Notes under the pieces: generated by a model | Seen by the model: only the letters and a program-made list of their open reading frames with translations | The model's database searches: none | What the model was told of the DNA's origin: nothing | Made by a program: the position numbers and the translations under genes | Shown: one piece after another, positions 1 through 12,267 of the stretch | Layout of the letters: each line of letters opens with the position of its first letter | Numbering within the stretch: position 1 is the first letter of the stretch | NCBI RefSeq assembly: GCF_000381825.1 | Contig: NZ_KB907127.1 | Coordinates: 81,082 to 145,081, forward strand | Origin: Thioalkalivibrio sp. ALJT | GTDB taxonomy: Bacteria; Pseudomonadota; Gammaproteobacteria; Ectothiorhodospirales; Ectothiorhodospiraceae | Direction: 5' to 3' | Length of the DNA stretch: 64,000 nt

Positions 1-877
1 CGCGGGCAATCTCGCCGTAGCGTGCGTCGCCGAAGTGCTCGTAGGCCTCGGCGAACAGCCAGAGGAAGGCGGCGTTCTGGTCCAGACGTTTCGAGGTCTC
101 CAGGGCCAGTACGGGGTCGCGCTGGTCCGGATCGTGGAAAAAGAAGAACCCGCCGTCGACCTCATCAAAGAGGTCGTCCGCAACCTGGTGCAGCAGCCCC
201 GGCATGCGCGATTCCCAGCCCTCGGTGTGCAGCAGGAAACGGTAGGTCCAGGGCTGCGGGCGCTTGCTGAGGGTTCCGAAGGTGGCGCTGCCGCTGAGGC
301 GGTCGGCGCGCGCGTCGTAGACCTCGTCCAGCATCTCCACGAAGGTGTCGAGATCGTCGATTGCGGCGTCATCGGGGGTGATCTCGCGTCCGGTCACCGA
401 GAACATGTCGCGCTGGCGCTCGAGGATGCTCCGCAGGTCGCGCGCACTCACGTGTCCGGTGAAACGGGTCAGCATCTCGTCCTCGGCGTTCACGATCACC
501 ACGAAGGGCAGGCCGCGTCCGCCATAGCGCCGGAACAGATCCGCGCGTTCATCCAGATCCACCAGTACCGGGAGATAATGGCGCTCGATGTGGTCAACCA
601 CATCCGGGTTCTCCAGCGATTCATCCTGAAAGTCACGGCACCAGGTGCACCACTGGCCGTGGAAGTAGAAGAAGATCGGACGTTCGCGCGCCGCGGATGC
701 GGCGAACAGGTCGCTATCCCAGCTTTGCCAGTTGATACTGGAGTCGGCCGGGTAGTCTTCGGCGGCCACGGACACGGCAAGCGCCAGGAGAAGCAGTCCG
801 GCGAATGCGGCACCCACCATTCCCGCGTGTTGGCGGAGGGGCGATGATGGGCCGAGAATGCGGGACGGGTAGTGCAT
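1..877 (-). CDS. Exported thioredoxin-like protein, 3' part outside window
   Basis: The frame runs leftward and leaves the window with no stop, so the C-terminus is missing. An N-terminal hydrophobic stretch ending in VSVAA reads as a signal peptide. The mature part begins with a thioredoxin-like fold carrying WCTWC (a CxxC pair) and a cis-Pro-like GLPF turn, which is typical of the DUF255/thioredoxin_7 group. The later part (RLDQNAAFLWLFAEAYEHFG) resembles the helical region of that group. It is probably a periplasmic disulfide reductase or chaperone-like protein; the substrate is unknown. The start at 877 supplies a positively charged n-region; an in-frame ATG at 820 is equally possible. 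Neither has a clear ribosome site. Confidence 0.6.
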   Translation of the reverse strand, partial: MHYPSRILGPSSPLRQHAGMVGAAFAGLLLLALAVSVAAEDYPADSSINWQSWDSDLFAASAARERPIFFYFHGQWCTWCRDFQDESLENPDVVDHIERHYLPVLVDLDERADLFRRYGGRGLPFVVIVNAEDEMLTRFTGHVSARDLRSILERQRDMFSVTGREITPDDAAIDDLDTFVEMLDEVYDARADRLSGSATFGTLSKRPQPWTYRFLLHTEGWESRMPGLLHQVADDLFDEVDGGFFFFHDPDQRDPVLALETSKRLDQNAAFLWLFAEAYEHFGDARYGEIAR

Positions 878-1075
878 GGCTGGGACCGGATTCGGCTATG
901 TTTAAATCATTGGACCCGACGGATGAGCGCACGTTCCGGCCTGGAGCGGGTGATACGATGGCGCGGGTCCCGTGAGCCTGTCGGATTCGGAGCGCGTCTC
1001 CTGCCCTGCGCTCGTGACGATTACCCGAACCTGACAGGTGCCCGGTTCGGCGAATCCTTGTAACAAGAGAGAGTC

Positions 1076-1540
1076 ATGAACATCGAACACACTGGACGCC
1101 GCGTCCTGCATCATGTCGAGGTGATGGTGCTGGTGGTCATTGCCGTAGCCACCGTGATCGCGATCCTGCAGGAGATCGCCAGTATGATCTCGGCAATGTG
1201 GGTGGGACTGGCCGACTTGCTGTTGCTCTTCATCTTTCTCGAGGTGCTGGCCATGGTCGGGATCTACCTGCAATCCGGACGCCTGCCGGTTCGCCTGCCG
1301 ATCTATATCGCGATCGTCGCACTGGCGCGCTACGTGATCATCGACATGAAGGAGATGGATGTCTGGGAACTCATCGCGGTTACCACGGGCGTCCTGATCC
1401 TTGCCGGTGCCGTGTTGGTACTGCGCTATGGCCATATCCGGTTTCCCTATAAGGACGAGGGCTGGCCCACGCCGGGTATGGAAAACGACCCGGTGCAGGA
1501 ACAGGATAGGCCGAGGGGACGCGTCGGGTCCGATCAATGA
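1076..1540 (+). CDS. psiE: PsiE-like phosphate-starvation-inducible membrane protein
   Basis: This 154-residue protein has four hydrophobic segments (about residues 15-37, 42-62, 75-92 and 99-117), then a polar tail. The arrangement and motifs such as VRLPIYIAIVALARYVIIDM match the PsiE family of inner-membrane proteins. In E. coli psiE is induced by phosphate starvation; its molecular function is not known. The start is preceded by AAGAGAGAG at suitable spacing. The stop overlaps the next start (ATGA), suggesting translational coupling with the RpfE-type gene. The C-terminal tail after residue 125 is hydrophilic and not typical of the family core. Confidence 0.8.
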   Translation: MNIEHTGRRVLHHVEVMVLVVIAVATVIAILQEIASMISAMWVGLADLLLLFIFLEVLAMVGIYLQSGRLPVRLPIYIAIVALARYVIIDMKEMDVWELIAVTTGVLILAGAVLVLRYGHIRFPYKDEGWPTPGMENDPVQEQDRPRGRVGSDQ

Positions 1541-2496
1541 CTGGTGACGGGACGGACAGGCGGATGATCGTGCTGCTCCCTGGCCTGTGGGCGGCACCGA
1601 GGACAACCGTGGGTGAGCCATCGCGCCCGGTGCGGCGTCTGGCCCGCTGGCTGGGGCGCGCGCGGGCTTCCGGAGATTCCGGAGCGGCGCCGGGCTGGGA
1701 GGCGGTTCTGGCCGAAAGGCTTGGGTATCGGCCGCAAGGCGGGGGAGCGCGGACCTGGCTGGCCCAGCCGGTCCAGTTGACACCGGGGATGAAGGATCTG
1801 GTCGCGCATCCGGTGGATGCGGTCGCGGAGTCCGAACGCGAGGCGCTGTGGGCGGCTGCACAGCCCGAACTCGAGGCTGCCGGTGCCCGGTTGGTAGTGG
1901 CCGCGGACGGGTTGTGGGAGCTGTGCATGGATGCGGAAGGTGAGGTGGGCGGCGTGCCCCCGTCATTGGGCCTGGGGCAGGCGATGTCTGCGCCCCCTTT
2001 GCGTAGCGAGGCCGCGCGGCGGTTGCAGGTGCTGACCACAGGCCTGCAGATGGCCTGGTTCCAGCATCCGGTGAACCTGCAGCGGGAACGGGATGGACGC
2101 GGGGCCGTTCACGGCCTGTGGCTGTGGTCGCCCGGACAGCCGGGCGCGGCGCGCGCAGCAAGCCGCGTCTGCGGGGGCGGCGCGCTGGGGCGGTGGCTGG
2201 CCGCGGGCGCGGGGCTCGACTGGCAGGCCGATCCGGCCGCGGCCCCCGCGGAGCAGGGTGATACCGTGGTGGTGGTTGATGCGCTGGCGGCGCCACCGAT
2301 TCCCGAGCGGCGGCTGGAGCTGCTGGAATCGGTGGCCACGGAGGTGGTGGGTCCGCGGTTGCCGGGGTTGCTGCGCGGCCAGCTCACGATGCTGGAATTC
2401 ATCGACCCTCAGGCAGAGGCAGGGACCGGACCGGGGTCTCTTGTGCTCGGCCGTGGTGATCTGCTGGCTTTCTGGCGGCGGCCGCGCAGGCCCTGA
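1537..2496 (+). CDS. rpfE: RpfE-type protein (COG4255-like)
   Basis: The 319-residue product carries the family's hallmark patches: WLAQPVQL about residue 70, and GLQMAWFQHPVNLQRE followed by HGLWLWSPG about residues 165-200. RpfE lies in the Xanthomonas rpf region next to recJ, prfB and lysS, and the same prfB-lysS pair follows here, which supports the call. Biochemical function is unknown; it may be related to phosphoglycerate-mutase-like folds. The listed start overlaps the psiE stop (ATGA). A second ATG at 1564, just upstream of IVLLPGLW and preceded by GGACAGGCGG, is a strong alternative. recJ is absent from its usual neighbouring place. Confidence 0.72.
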   Translation: MTGDGTDRRMIVLLPGLWAAPRTTVGEPSRPVRRLARWLGRARASGDSGAAPGWEAVLAERLGYRPQGGGARTWLAQPVQLTPGMKDLVAHPVDAVAESEREALWAAAQPELEAAGARLVVAADGLWELCMDAEGEVGGVPPSLGLGQAMSAPPLRSEAARRLQVLTTGLQMAWFQHPVNLQRERDGRGAVHGLWLWSPGQPGAARAASRVCGGGALGRWLAAGAGLDWQADPAAAPAEQGDTVVVVDALAAPPIPERRLELLESVATEVVGPRLPGLLRGQLTMLEFIDPQAEAGTGPGSLVLGRGDLLAFWRRPRRP

Positions 2497-2509
2497 ACCG
2501 TGCTGCGGG

Positions 2510-2518
2510 TGTTATACT
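2510..2518 (+). promoter_or_regulatory. Extended -10 promoter element before prfB
   Basis: TGTTATACT matches an extended -10 (TGnTATAAT, one mismatch). It lies about 65 bases before the prfB ATG and just after the rpfE stop. Only a weak -35 is visible, as expected for extended -10 promoters. This would give prfB-lysS its own promoter. Inference from motif match only. Confidence 0.45.
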
Positions 2519-2582
2519 GCGCGGCTTTTCTCGCCACAGAACGGGGCGCTGCGGTTGTGCCGCGGCACCGGACGGAACTGCC

Positions 2583-3678
2583 ATGGAACTGAACGCGCTG
2601 TATGCCCAGATTGATGACCTGAGAGGCCGCCTGGAAGGCCTTAGGGGGTATCTTTGACTATCCGGTCAAGGAAGAACGCCTAGAAGAGGTCCAGCGCGAG
2701 CTGGAAAATCCGGATATCTGGAACGACCCGGAGCGGGCGCAGGCGCTGGGCAAGGAACGCGCCCAGCTCGAGAACATCGTCGTCAACATCCGCGAGATTG
2801 GCACGCAGCTGGATGACAGCCGCGACCTGCTGGAGATGGCCGAGGCCGACGCGGATGCCGAGACCGCATCCGCGGTGGAGGCCGATGTCGCTGCCCTGAC
2901 CGCGCGGGTCGAGGCGCTGGAGTTCCGGCGCATGTTCTCCGGCGAGATGGACGAGGCCAATGCCTATCTGGATATCCAGGCCGGCTCCGGCGGCACCGAG
3001 GCCCAGGACTGGGCCAATATCCTGCTGCGCATGTACCTGCGCTGGGCCGAGAACCACGGCTTCAAGACCGAGATCATCGAGCTCTCCGAGGGCGAGGTCG
3101 CCGGGATCAAGAGCGCGACCGTGCGCATCGAGGGGGAGTACGCCTTTGGCTGGCTGCGCACCGAGACCGGGGTGCACCGCCTGGTGCGCAAGTCGCCGTT
3201 TGATTCCGGGAATCGTCGGCACACCTCGTTCGCCTCGGTGTTCGCCTCGCCGGAGGTGGACGACAGCTTCGAGATCGAGATCAACCCGGCCGATCTGCGC
3301 GTGGATACCTACCGCGCCTCCGGGGCGGGCGGGCAGCATGTCAACCGGACCGAGTCCGCGATCCGTATCACCCACGAGCCCTCCGGCATTGTGGTGGCCT
3401 GCCAGAACGATCGCTCGCAGCACAAGAACCGCGATACGGCGATGAAGCAGTTGAAGGCCAAGCTGTACGAGATGGAGATCCAGAAGCGCAACGCCGAGAA
3501 GCAGGCGGCCGAGGACGCCAAGTCCGATATCGGCTGGGGCAGCCAGATCCGCTCCTATGTGCTCGACCAGTCGCGGATCAAGGATCTGCGCACCAGCGTG
3601 GAGGTCGGCAATACCCAGGCCGTGCTCGACGGCGACCTGGATCAGTTCATTGAAGCCAGCCTGAAGAGTGGGCTGTAA
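2583..3678 (+). CDS. prfB: Peptide chain release factor 2 (programmed +1 frameshift)
   Basis: RF2 recognises UGA and UAA stop codons on the ribosome and triggers peptide release. Translation starts at ATG 2583 and reads 24 codons to an in-frame TGA at 2655-2657. It must shift +1 there to continue from GAC at 2656, giving about 364 residues, the usual RF2 length. The stop-recognition tripeptide SPF (in RKSPFDSGN) and the catalytic GGQ loop ([11 protein letters not shown], about residue 250) are both present. lysS follows after 24 bases, the same pairing as in E. coli, so the two are probably one operon. The ORF must be annotated as joined frames, or it appears truncated. Confidence 0.97.
2641..2658 (+). 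promoter_or_regulatory. prfB programmed frameshift site
   Basis: An internal Shine-Dalgarno-like AGGGGG (2643-2648) sits three bases before the slippery CTT TGA C (2652-2658). This is the classic autoregulatory arrangement: when RF2 is scarce, the ribosome pauses at TGA and slips +1 on CTT to make more RF2. The site matches the E. coli element almost base for base. Confidence 0.95.
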
Positions 3679-3702
3679 CGCTTTCTTTTAACCGGATTCC
3701 CG

Positions 3703-5193
3703 ATGACCGAGATTACCGACGAAAACAAGCTGATCGCACAGCGCCGCGCCAAGCTGAACGAGCTGCGCGCAGCCGGCCCGGCCTTCCCCAATGACTTCCG
3801 CCGTGACGCCCTGGCGGCCAAGCTGCACGCCGCGCATGACGACACTGAAGGCGAGACGCTGGAGGGGCAGGGGATCCGCGTGACCGTGGCCGGGCGCATG
3901 ATCGGCAAGCGCGTGATGGGTAAGGCGAGTTTCGTGCGTCTGCGCGACCAGTCGGGGGATATCCAGTTGTTCGCGGAGCGTGACCGCCTGCCGGAGGGTG
4001 TCTACCCGGCGTTCAAGCAGTGGGATCTCGGCGACATCATTGGCGGGCAGGGCACGCTGTTCAAGACGAAGACCGGGGAGCTGACGGTCCATCTGGACGA
4101 GCTGCGCCTGCTGACCAAGAGCCTGCGCCCGCTGCCGGAGAAGTTCCATGGCCTGACCGATCAGGAACAGCGCTACCGCCAGCGCTACGTGGACCTGATC
4201 ACCAGCCCGGACAGCCGCGAGCTGTTCCGCACCCGCACCCGGATCGTGCGCTACATCCGCGAGTACTTCGAGGGCGAGGACTTCATCGAGGTGGAGACCC
4301 CGATGATGCAGGTGATCCCCGGGGGTGCGACCGCGCGGCCGTTCGCCACCCACCACAATGCGCTGGACATGCCACTGTACCTGCGCATCGCGCCGGAGCT
4401 GTATCTGAAGCGCCTGGTCGTCGGCGGCTTCGAGAAGGTCTTCGAGATTAACCGCAATTTCCGCAATGAGGGGCTGTCCACCCGGCACAACCCCGAGTTC
4501 ACCATGCTCGAGTTCTACGAGGCGTTCGTGGACTACCACGCGCTGATGGACCGCACCGAGACGCTGCTGCGCGGGCTGTGTGAGGACGTGCTGGGCACGA
4601 CCGCCATCGAGTATCAGGGCGAGACCTACGACTTCGGCCAGCCGTTCACCCGTATGACCGTGCGCGAGGCAATCCTCGAGCATAACCCGGAGATCAGCAG
4701 CGAGGACCTGGCCGACATCGACAAGGTGCGCGCCCACTGCGAGCGCCTGGAGATCCCGATCAAGCAGAGCTTCGGGCTCGGCAAGCTGTGGACCGAGATC
4801 TTCGAGTACACCGCCGAGAACAAACTGCGTCACCCGACCTTCATCACCGCCTATCCGACTGAGGTCTCGCCGCTGGCGCGGCGCAACGACCGCGACCCGT
4901 TCGTGACCGACCGTTTCGAGCTGTTCGTCGGCGGGCGCGAGATCGCCAACGGCTTCTCCGAGCTCAACGACCCCGAGGACCAGGCCGAGCGCTTCCAGGC
5001 TCAGGTCGCGGAGAAGGACGCCGGTGACGACGAGGCGATGCACTATGACGCCGACTACATCCGTGCCCTGGAATACGGCCTGCCGCCCACGGCGGGCGAG
5101 GGCATCGGCATCGACCGCCTGGTAATGCTGCTGACCGACAGCGCCTCGATCCGTGACGTGCTGCTGTTCCCCCACCTGCGCCCGGAAGCCTGA
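3703..5193 (+). CDS. lysS: Lysyl-tRNA synthetase, class II
   Basis: Charges tRNA-Lys with lysine in the cytoplasm. The 496-residue product has an N-terminal OB-fold anticodon-binding domain (about residues 60-150; [16 protein letters not shown]) and a class II catalytic core. Motif 2 is [20 protein letters not shown], and motif 3 includes [13 protein letters not shown] near the C-terminus. Length is normal for bacterial LysS. It follows prfB in the same direction and ends only 11 bases from the convergent glgB. Confidence 0.97.
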   Translation: MTEITDENKLIAQRRAKLNELRAAGPAFPNDFRRDALAAKLHAAHDDTEGETLEGQGIRVTVAGRMIGKRVMGKASFVRLRDQSGDIQLFAERDRLPEGVYPAFKQWDLGDIIGGQGTLFKTKTGELTVHLDELRLLTKSLRPLPEKFHGLTDQEQRYRQRYVDLITSPDSRELFRTRTRIVRYIREYFEGEDFIEVETPMMQVIPGGATARPFATHHNALDMPLYLRIAPELYLKRLVVGGFEKVFEINRNFRNEGLSTRHNPEFTMLEFYEAFVDYHALMDRTETLLRGLCEDVLGTTAIEYQGETYDFGQPFTRMTVREAILEHNPEISSEDLADIDKVRAHCERLEIPIKQSFGLGKLWTEIFEYTAENKLRHPTFITAYPTEVSPLARRNDRDPFVTDRFELFVGGREIANGFSELNDPEDQAERFQAQVAEKDAGDDEAMHYDADYIRALEYGLPPTAGEGIGIDRLVMLLTDSASIRDVLLFPHLRPEA

Positions 5194-5204
5194 GTACGCG
5201 AGGG

Positions 5205-7415
<2,211 letters not shown>

Positions 7416-7548
7416 ACTCGGATCAATCTCGCGTTTTCGATGGTGGGACGGCGGGATTCAGGCTGGACGGGCCGAACAGGTTCCTGCGGTGTCGGTCGGA
7501 TCCGGTGCCGACTTCCCCAGTACAACACGACCTTGCAAGGATGGGTGC

Positions 7549-8814
7549 ATGAATCCGCAATCGCAACGTTACGTCAGCCGCCTGACTCGGGAGACCCTGG
7601 CCCTGATTCTGGCGGGAGGACGTGGTTCGCGTCTCAAACAACTGACCCTGTGGCGCGCCAAGCCGGCCGTACCCTTCGGGGGCAAATTCCGGATTATCGA
7701 TTTCCCGTTGTCCAACTGTATCAATTCCGGCATCCGTCAGGTGGCGGTGGTGACGCAGTACAAGGCGCACTCGCTCATCCAGCACATGCAGCGGGGCTGG
7801 AGCTTTCTGCGCGGTGAATTCGGCGAGTTCATCGAGATGCTCCCGGCACAGCAGCGGATCGAGACCTCCTGGTATGCCGGTACCGCCGATGCGGTCTATC
7901 AGAACATCGACATCATCCGCCAGCACAATCCGAGCTATGTGTTGATCCTGGCCGGAGACCATATCTACAAGATGGACTATGGTCAGATGATCGCCTTCCA
8001 CGTGGAGAGTGGCGCCGACATGACCGTGGGCTGCCTGGAGGTCGAGCGCGCGCGTGCCAGGGCCTTCGGCGTGATGGGGGTGGATGCACGCAATCGCATT
8101 ACCTCGTTTGCCGAGAAACCGGAGGACCCGGCCCCGATCCCGGGCAGCGAGACGCATTCGCTGGCCTCCATGGGGATCTACGTGGTCAATACCAGGTTCC
8201 TGTTCGAGCAGCTGATCAAGGACGCGGACGATACCTTTTCCTCGCATGACTTCGGCAAGGACATCATCCCCGGCATTATTGACCGCTATCAGGTGATGGC
8301 CTACCCGTTCCGCGACGAGCACGGGGTGCGTCAGGGTTACTGGCGTGACGTGGGGACGATCGACTCGTACTGGGAGGCGAATCTGGAGCTGATCGGGGTG
8401 ACGCCCGAACTCAACCTGTACGATTCCAACTGGCCGATCTGGACCTACCAGGAGCAGCTGCCGCCGGCCAAGTTCGTCTTTGACGACGATGATCGCCGGG
8501 GCGTGGCGATCGACTCCATGGTTTCCGGGGGCTGCATCATTTCCGGGAGTACCGTGCGGCACTCGCTGCTGTTCTCCAATGTTCAGGTCAACGCCTGTGC
8601 CACGGTGGAGGACTCGGTGATCCTGCCAAGCGTGACCGTCGGCGAGAACTGCGTGATCCGCAAGGCGGTGATCGACAAGGGCTGCAACATCCCGGACGGG
8701 ACCACGATCGGGGTCGACGACGAGGCCGATGCCCGCGATTACTTCGTCTCGCCGAACGGGGTGCGGGTCGTTACGCCGGAGATGCTCGGACAGGCGACGC
8801 ACCATGTCCGCTGA
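7549..8814 (+). CDS. glgC: Glucose-1-phosphate adenylyltransferase
   Basis: Forms ADP-glucose from glucose-1-phosphate and ATP, the committed step of bacterial glycogen synthesis. The nucleotide-binding signature [17 protein letters not shown] is near the N-terminus, and [11 protein letters not shown] and the FAEKP and YWRDVGT motifs follow. The C-terminal part is a left-handed beta-helix-type region with repeated hexapeptides. The start at 7549 is chosen because AAGGATGGG precedes it and the protein then has 421 residues, close to E. coli GlgC. An in-frame upstream start would add about 65 unlikely residues. It overlaps the next gene by 11 bases. Confidence 0.95.
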   Translation: MNPQSQRYVSRLTRETLALILAGGRGSRLKQLTLWRAKPAVPFGGKFRIIDFPLSNCINSGIRQVAVVTQYKAHSLIQHMQRGWSFLRGEFGEFIEMLPAQQRIETSWYAGTADAVYQNIDIIRQHNPSYVLILAGDHIYKMDYGQMIAFHVESGADMTVGCLEVERARARAFGVMGVDARNRITSFAEKPEDPAPIPGSETHSLASMGIYVVNTRFLFEQLIKDADDTFSSHDFGKDIIPGIIDRYQVMAYPFRDEHGVRQGYWRDVGTIDSYWEANLELIGVTPELNLYDSNWPIWTYQEQLPPAKFVFDDDDRRGVAIDSMVSGGCIISGSTVRHSLLFSNVQVNACATVEDSVILPSVTVGENCVIRKAVIDKGCNIPDGTTIGVDDEADARDYFVSPNGVRVVTPEMLGQATHHVR

Positions 8815-10549
8815 ATCGGACAGTACCGCGCTGGCCCCTCAGAACCCGCAACTGGACGTGGTGCTGTGCTGGCACATGCACCAGCCGCAGTACTTCGACT
8901 CCGGGGCCGGGGAGTACGTGCTGCCGTGGACTTACCTGCACGCACTGAAGGACTACACCGACATGGCGGCGCATCTGGAGGCCTGTCCTCAGGCACGCGC
9001 GGTCGTCAACTTCGCCCCCATCCTGCTGGAACAGATTGCCGACTACTCCGAGCGTCTGGCGTCCGGCATTGGCAACCGCTGCAGTTTCGGCGATCCTGTC
9101 CTGGATCTGCTGCAGATGGACATTGTCCCGGTGGAGCCCGAGCAACGGCGCGAGATCCTGCGTGTGTGTCTGCGTGCGCACGCCCCGCGCATGATCGAGC
9201 CTTTTCCGCTGTTCGACCGTCTGGCGGCCCTGGCGCGGCAGGCGCTGGAAGACCCGATCCTGCTGAACCATCTGGATAACCGCTACTTCCAGGACCTGGC
9301 CACCTGCTACCACCTGGCCTGGCTGGGAGAGACGGTGCGTCGCGCCCACCCCGAAGTACAGGGTTGGTTGAAGACCGATACCAGCTTCAACCGCGATGTG
9401 CGTTCGCGTCTGCTCAGGGTGATCCGCGACGAGGTGAAGGCGATCCTGCCGCGTTATCGCGAGCTGGCGCAACAGGGTCGCGTGGAGCTCTCGTTTACCC
9501 CCTATGCCCATCCGATCATGCCGCTGTTGCTGGACCTGCGCTCCGCGCGCGAGGCGATGCCCGACGTGGCGCTGCCCGAGGCCCCGGGCTATCCCGATGG
9601 CGAGGCCCGGGTGCGCTGGCATATCGAACGCGGGCTGGAGGTCTTCGAGAAGCATTTCGGATTCCGGCCCCGGGGGTGCTGGCCGTCGGAGGGCAGTCTC
9701 AGTGCGGCCACGGTGCGCCTGCTGGATGACTACGATATCTGCTGGACGGCCAGCGGGCAGACCGTCCTCGGCAACAGCCTGGCCGCGGCGGGGCAGACCG
9801 CGGAGTCACATACCGGTTCCGCAGCACAGGAGGGCTGGTTGCACCGGCCGTATCGGCTGCAGGATTCGGAAATCGAGCTGTTCTTCCGCGACGACGGGCT
9901 CTCCGATGCCATCGGGTTTCGCTACGCCGAATGGCATGCCGACGACGCGGTCGGGGATTTCGTGCATCACCTGGAAAACATTGCCGCCGTTTCGCCCCAG
10001 GGTGGCGTGGTCACCGTGATCCTGGATGGCGAGAATGCGTGGGAGTATTACCCGGAGAACGGTTTCCATTTTCTGCGTGCGCTGTACGAAAGACTGGCGG
10101 TCAATCCGCGCCTGAACCTGTGTACCTTCTCCGATGTCTGCGAGCGTAGCGGCCCGCGGGCCGATCGCGGCGAATTGCCCGATCTGGTGGCGGGGTCCTG
10201 GGTATACGGCACCTTCTCCACCTGGATCGGCGATCGCGACAAGAATCTTGGCTGGGATCGCCTCATCGAGGCCTGGACGGCGGTGAGCCAGGCGGTTGCG
10301 CAACATCCTTCCCTGGATACCCCGGAGCTGCGGCGACAGCTTGCCGTTTGCGAGGGATCCGACTGGTGTTGGTGGTTTGGTGAGTACAACCCGGCAGGTT
10401 CCGTGAGCGATTTCGAGCAGTTGTACCGGCGGCACCTGGCACGGTTGTACCAGCTGGCCGACCTGGACGTGCCCGATTCGCTCGGCGAAGTCCTTTCAGT
10501 TGGCGGGGGTGACCCGGCCGCTGGCGGCACCATGCGCAAGGGGCAATAG
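8804..10549 (+). CDS. Glycoside hydrolase family 57 protein
   Basis: This 581-residue protein belongs to GH57 (alpha-amylase / glucanotransferase-like enzymes with a (beta/alpha)7 barrel). Family landmarks are HMHQPQY at about residue 24, GCWPSEGS with the presumed nucleophile Glu296, and [11 protein letters not shown] with the presumed acid/base Asp408. No signal peptide is present, so it acts in the cytoplasm, probably on alpha-glucan. The ATG at 8804 overlaps the end of glgC by 11 bases, so the two are translationally linked. Exact specificity (amylase, branching or transferase) cannot be read from sequence alone. Confidence 0.88.
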   Translation: MSAESDSTALAPQNPQLDVVLCWHMHQPQYFDSGAGEYVLPWTYLHALKDYTDMAAHLEACPQARAVVNFAPILLEQIADYSERLASGIGNRCSFGDPVLDLLQMDIVPVEPEQRREILRVCLRAHAPRMIEPFPLFDRLAALARQALEDPILLNHLDNRYFQDLATCYHLAWLGETVRRAHPEVQGWLKTDTSFNRDVRSRLLRVIRDEVKAILPRYRELAQQGRVELSFTPYAHPIMPLLLDLRSAREAMPDVALPEAPGYPDGEARVRWHIERGLEVFEKHFGFRPRGCWPSEGSLSAATVRLLDDYDICWTASGQTVLGNSLAAAGQTAESHTGSAAQEGWLHRPYRLQDSEIELFFRDDGLSDAIGFRYAEWHADDAVGDFVHHLENIAAVSPQGGVVTVILDGENAWEYYPENGFHFLRALYERLAVNPRLNLCTFSDVCERSGPRADRGELPDLVAGSWVYGTFSTWIGDRDKNLGWDRLIEAWTAVSQAVAQHPSLDTPELRRQLAVCEGSDWCWWFGEYNPAGSVSDFEQLYRRHLARLYQLADLDVPDSLGEVLSVGGGDPAAGGTMRKGQ

Positions 10550-12028
10550 GTGATGGAGGACGGAAGCGAGCACGCCAATCCCCTGATGCAGCGTCGGCGT
10601 GCCGGCGTGCTGTTGCATCCGACCTCGCTACCGGGTCCGGCTACGGTGGGGACGCTGGGTGTCGAGGCCCTGCGTTTCATCGACTGGGCCTGTGACGCGG
10701 GTTTTGGACTGTGGCAGATCCTGCCGCTACACCCGCCACAGGCGGACGGCTCGCCCTACGCCAGCATCTCCGCGTTTGCCGGTGATGTCCGCATGATTGA
10801 CCGGGAGCGGCTGACCGAACGTGCGGGCCTGGGCGATCTGGATGTCCCGGTGGCGGAGGCGTTGTACCGGGCGCGCGCCGGCCTGGCGCAGGCGCCGGAT
10901 GGCTGGGCGCAGGCCTATCAGGCCTTTTGTGATGCCCAGGGGCCGGTGTGGCTGGATGATTTTGCGCGCTTTGTGGTAATTCGGGAGCAGGAAGGTGGCC
11001 GCCCGTGGTGGGAATGGCCGCAGACGCGGCGGGACCGCGAGTCGGGCGCGCTGGCTGCGCTGCAGCGGGATGCCGCAGAGGCGCTGGAGGCCGTACGCTT
11101 TGCCCAGTTCGTGTTGTTCGATCAGTGGCAGGATGTGCGCGAATATGCCCGTGCCCGTGACATCATGATCCTGGGCGACATGCCGATCTTTGTGGCCCAT
11201 GATTCCGCCGAGGTCTGGGCCCACCGCGATCTGTTCGATCTGGATGCGACCGGTCATCCGCTGACGGTGGCCGGTGTGCCGCCGGACTACTTTTCCGCGA
11301 CAGGGCAGCGCTGGGGCAACCCGCATTATCGCTGGGACCGACTGCAGGCGCGCGACTACGACTGGTGGGTGGAGCGCATGCGCTGGACCCTGGAGACCGT
11401 CGACGCCGTGCGCATTGATCACTTTCGCGGCTTCGAATCCAGCTGGGCGATCCCGGCGGACGAACCCGATGCGACCGGCGGCCACTGGGTAGCGGGTCCG
11501 GGAGAGGCGTTCTTCGAGTGTCTGGAGGGTCGCCTGGGGGCGTTACCGCTGCTGGCGGAAGATCTGGGCGTAATCACACCCGAGGTCACGGCGCTGCGTC
11601 TGCGCTTTGATCTGCCCGGGATGCGCATCCTGCAGTTTGCGTTCGAGGGCGGTCCCGACAACCCCTATCTGCCGGTCAACCATGACGAGCTGAGCGCGGT
11701 GTATACCGGCACCCATGACAATGACACCACGCTGGGATGGTTCCACAGTCTGGACGCGCCGATGCAACAGCACGTGATTGCGACACTGGATGCCGGCGAG
11801 GCCAACGAGATGCCCTGGCCGATGCTGCGGGCGGCCTGCCGCTCGCCGGCACGACTGGCGATTCTCCCGATGCAGGATGTCCTGCAGCTGGGTTCGGAGG
11901 CGCGGATGAACCTGCCGGGGACGGTCACGGATGCGAACTGGAGGTGGCGTTTCGACTGGTCGCAGTTGCCGGCGGATCAAACCGTGGCCATGCGGGCACT
12001 GATGGAGGCCAGCGGGCGGCTGGACTGA
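10550..12028 (+). CDS. malQ: 4-alpha-glucanotransferase (amylomaltase)
   Basis: MalQ transfers alpha-1,4 glucan segments between maltodextrins (GH77). Landmarks are RRAGVLLHPTSLPGP at the N-terminus, VRIDHFRGFESSW with the nucleophile Asp, LLAEDLGVITPEV with the acid/base Glu region, and TGTHDNDTTLGW. Length (about 492) is typical for the short bacterial type. The start may be GTG 10550 or the adjacent ATG 10553; AAGGGGCAATAGG precedes both. It directly follows the GH57 gene, completing a glgC-GH57-malQ operon for glucan metabolism. No glgA or glgP is in the window. Confidence 0.95.
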   Translation: MMEDGSEHANPLMQRRRAGVLLHPTSLPGPATVGTLGVEALRFIDWACDAGFGLWQILPLHPPQADGSPYASISAFAGDVRMIDRERLTERAGLGDLDVPVAEALYRARAGLAQAPDGWAQAYQAFCDAQGPVWLDDFARFVVIREQEGGRPWWEWPQTRRDRESGALAALQRDAAEALEAVRFAQFVLFDQWQDVREYARARDIMILGDMPIFVAHDSAEVWAHRDLFDLDATGHPLTVAGVPPDYFSATGQRWGNPHYRWDRLQARDYDWWVERMRWTLETVDAVRIDHFRGFESSWAIPADEPDATGGHWVAGPGEAFFECLEGRLGALPLLAEDLGVITPEVTALRLRFDLPGMRILQFAFEGGPDNPYLPVNHDELSAVYTGTHDNDTTLGWFHSLDAPMQQHVIATLDAGEANEMPWPMLRAACRSPARLAILPMQDVLQLGSEARMNLPGTVTDANWRWRFDWSQLPADQTVAMRALMEASGRLD

Positions 12029-12267
12029 CTCCGGGCGCAGGGGGAGCCGATGGATCGGCGCTGCCCTGTGGTACAGGGATGAGCCGCCGGCAGCGACCGT
12101 TTGCTCATCGGGTGGGCCAGGCGGGAAGTGCGGTGACGATGGAGCTCAGCCACAAGTGCCGGAGCAAGGCGGGCCAGTGCTGGAACAGCCATCCTGTTTC
12201 AAACTTGCCCAGGGCCGCGCCGGCACTTCTGGCGAAGCGATCGGTTACCGAACTTTCCGCCTGGCCC

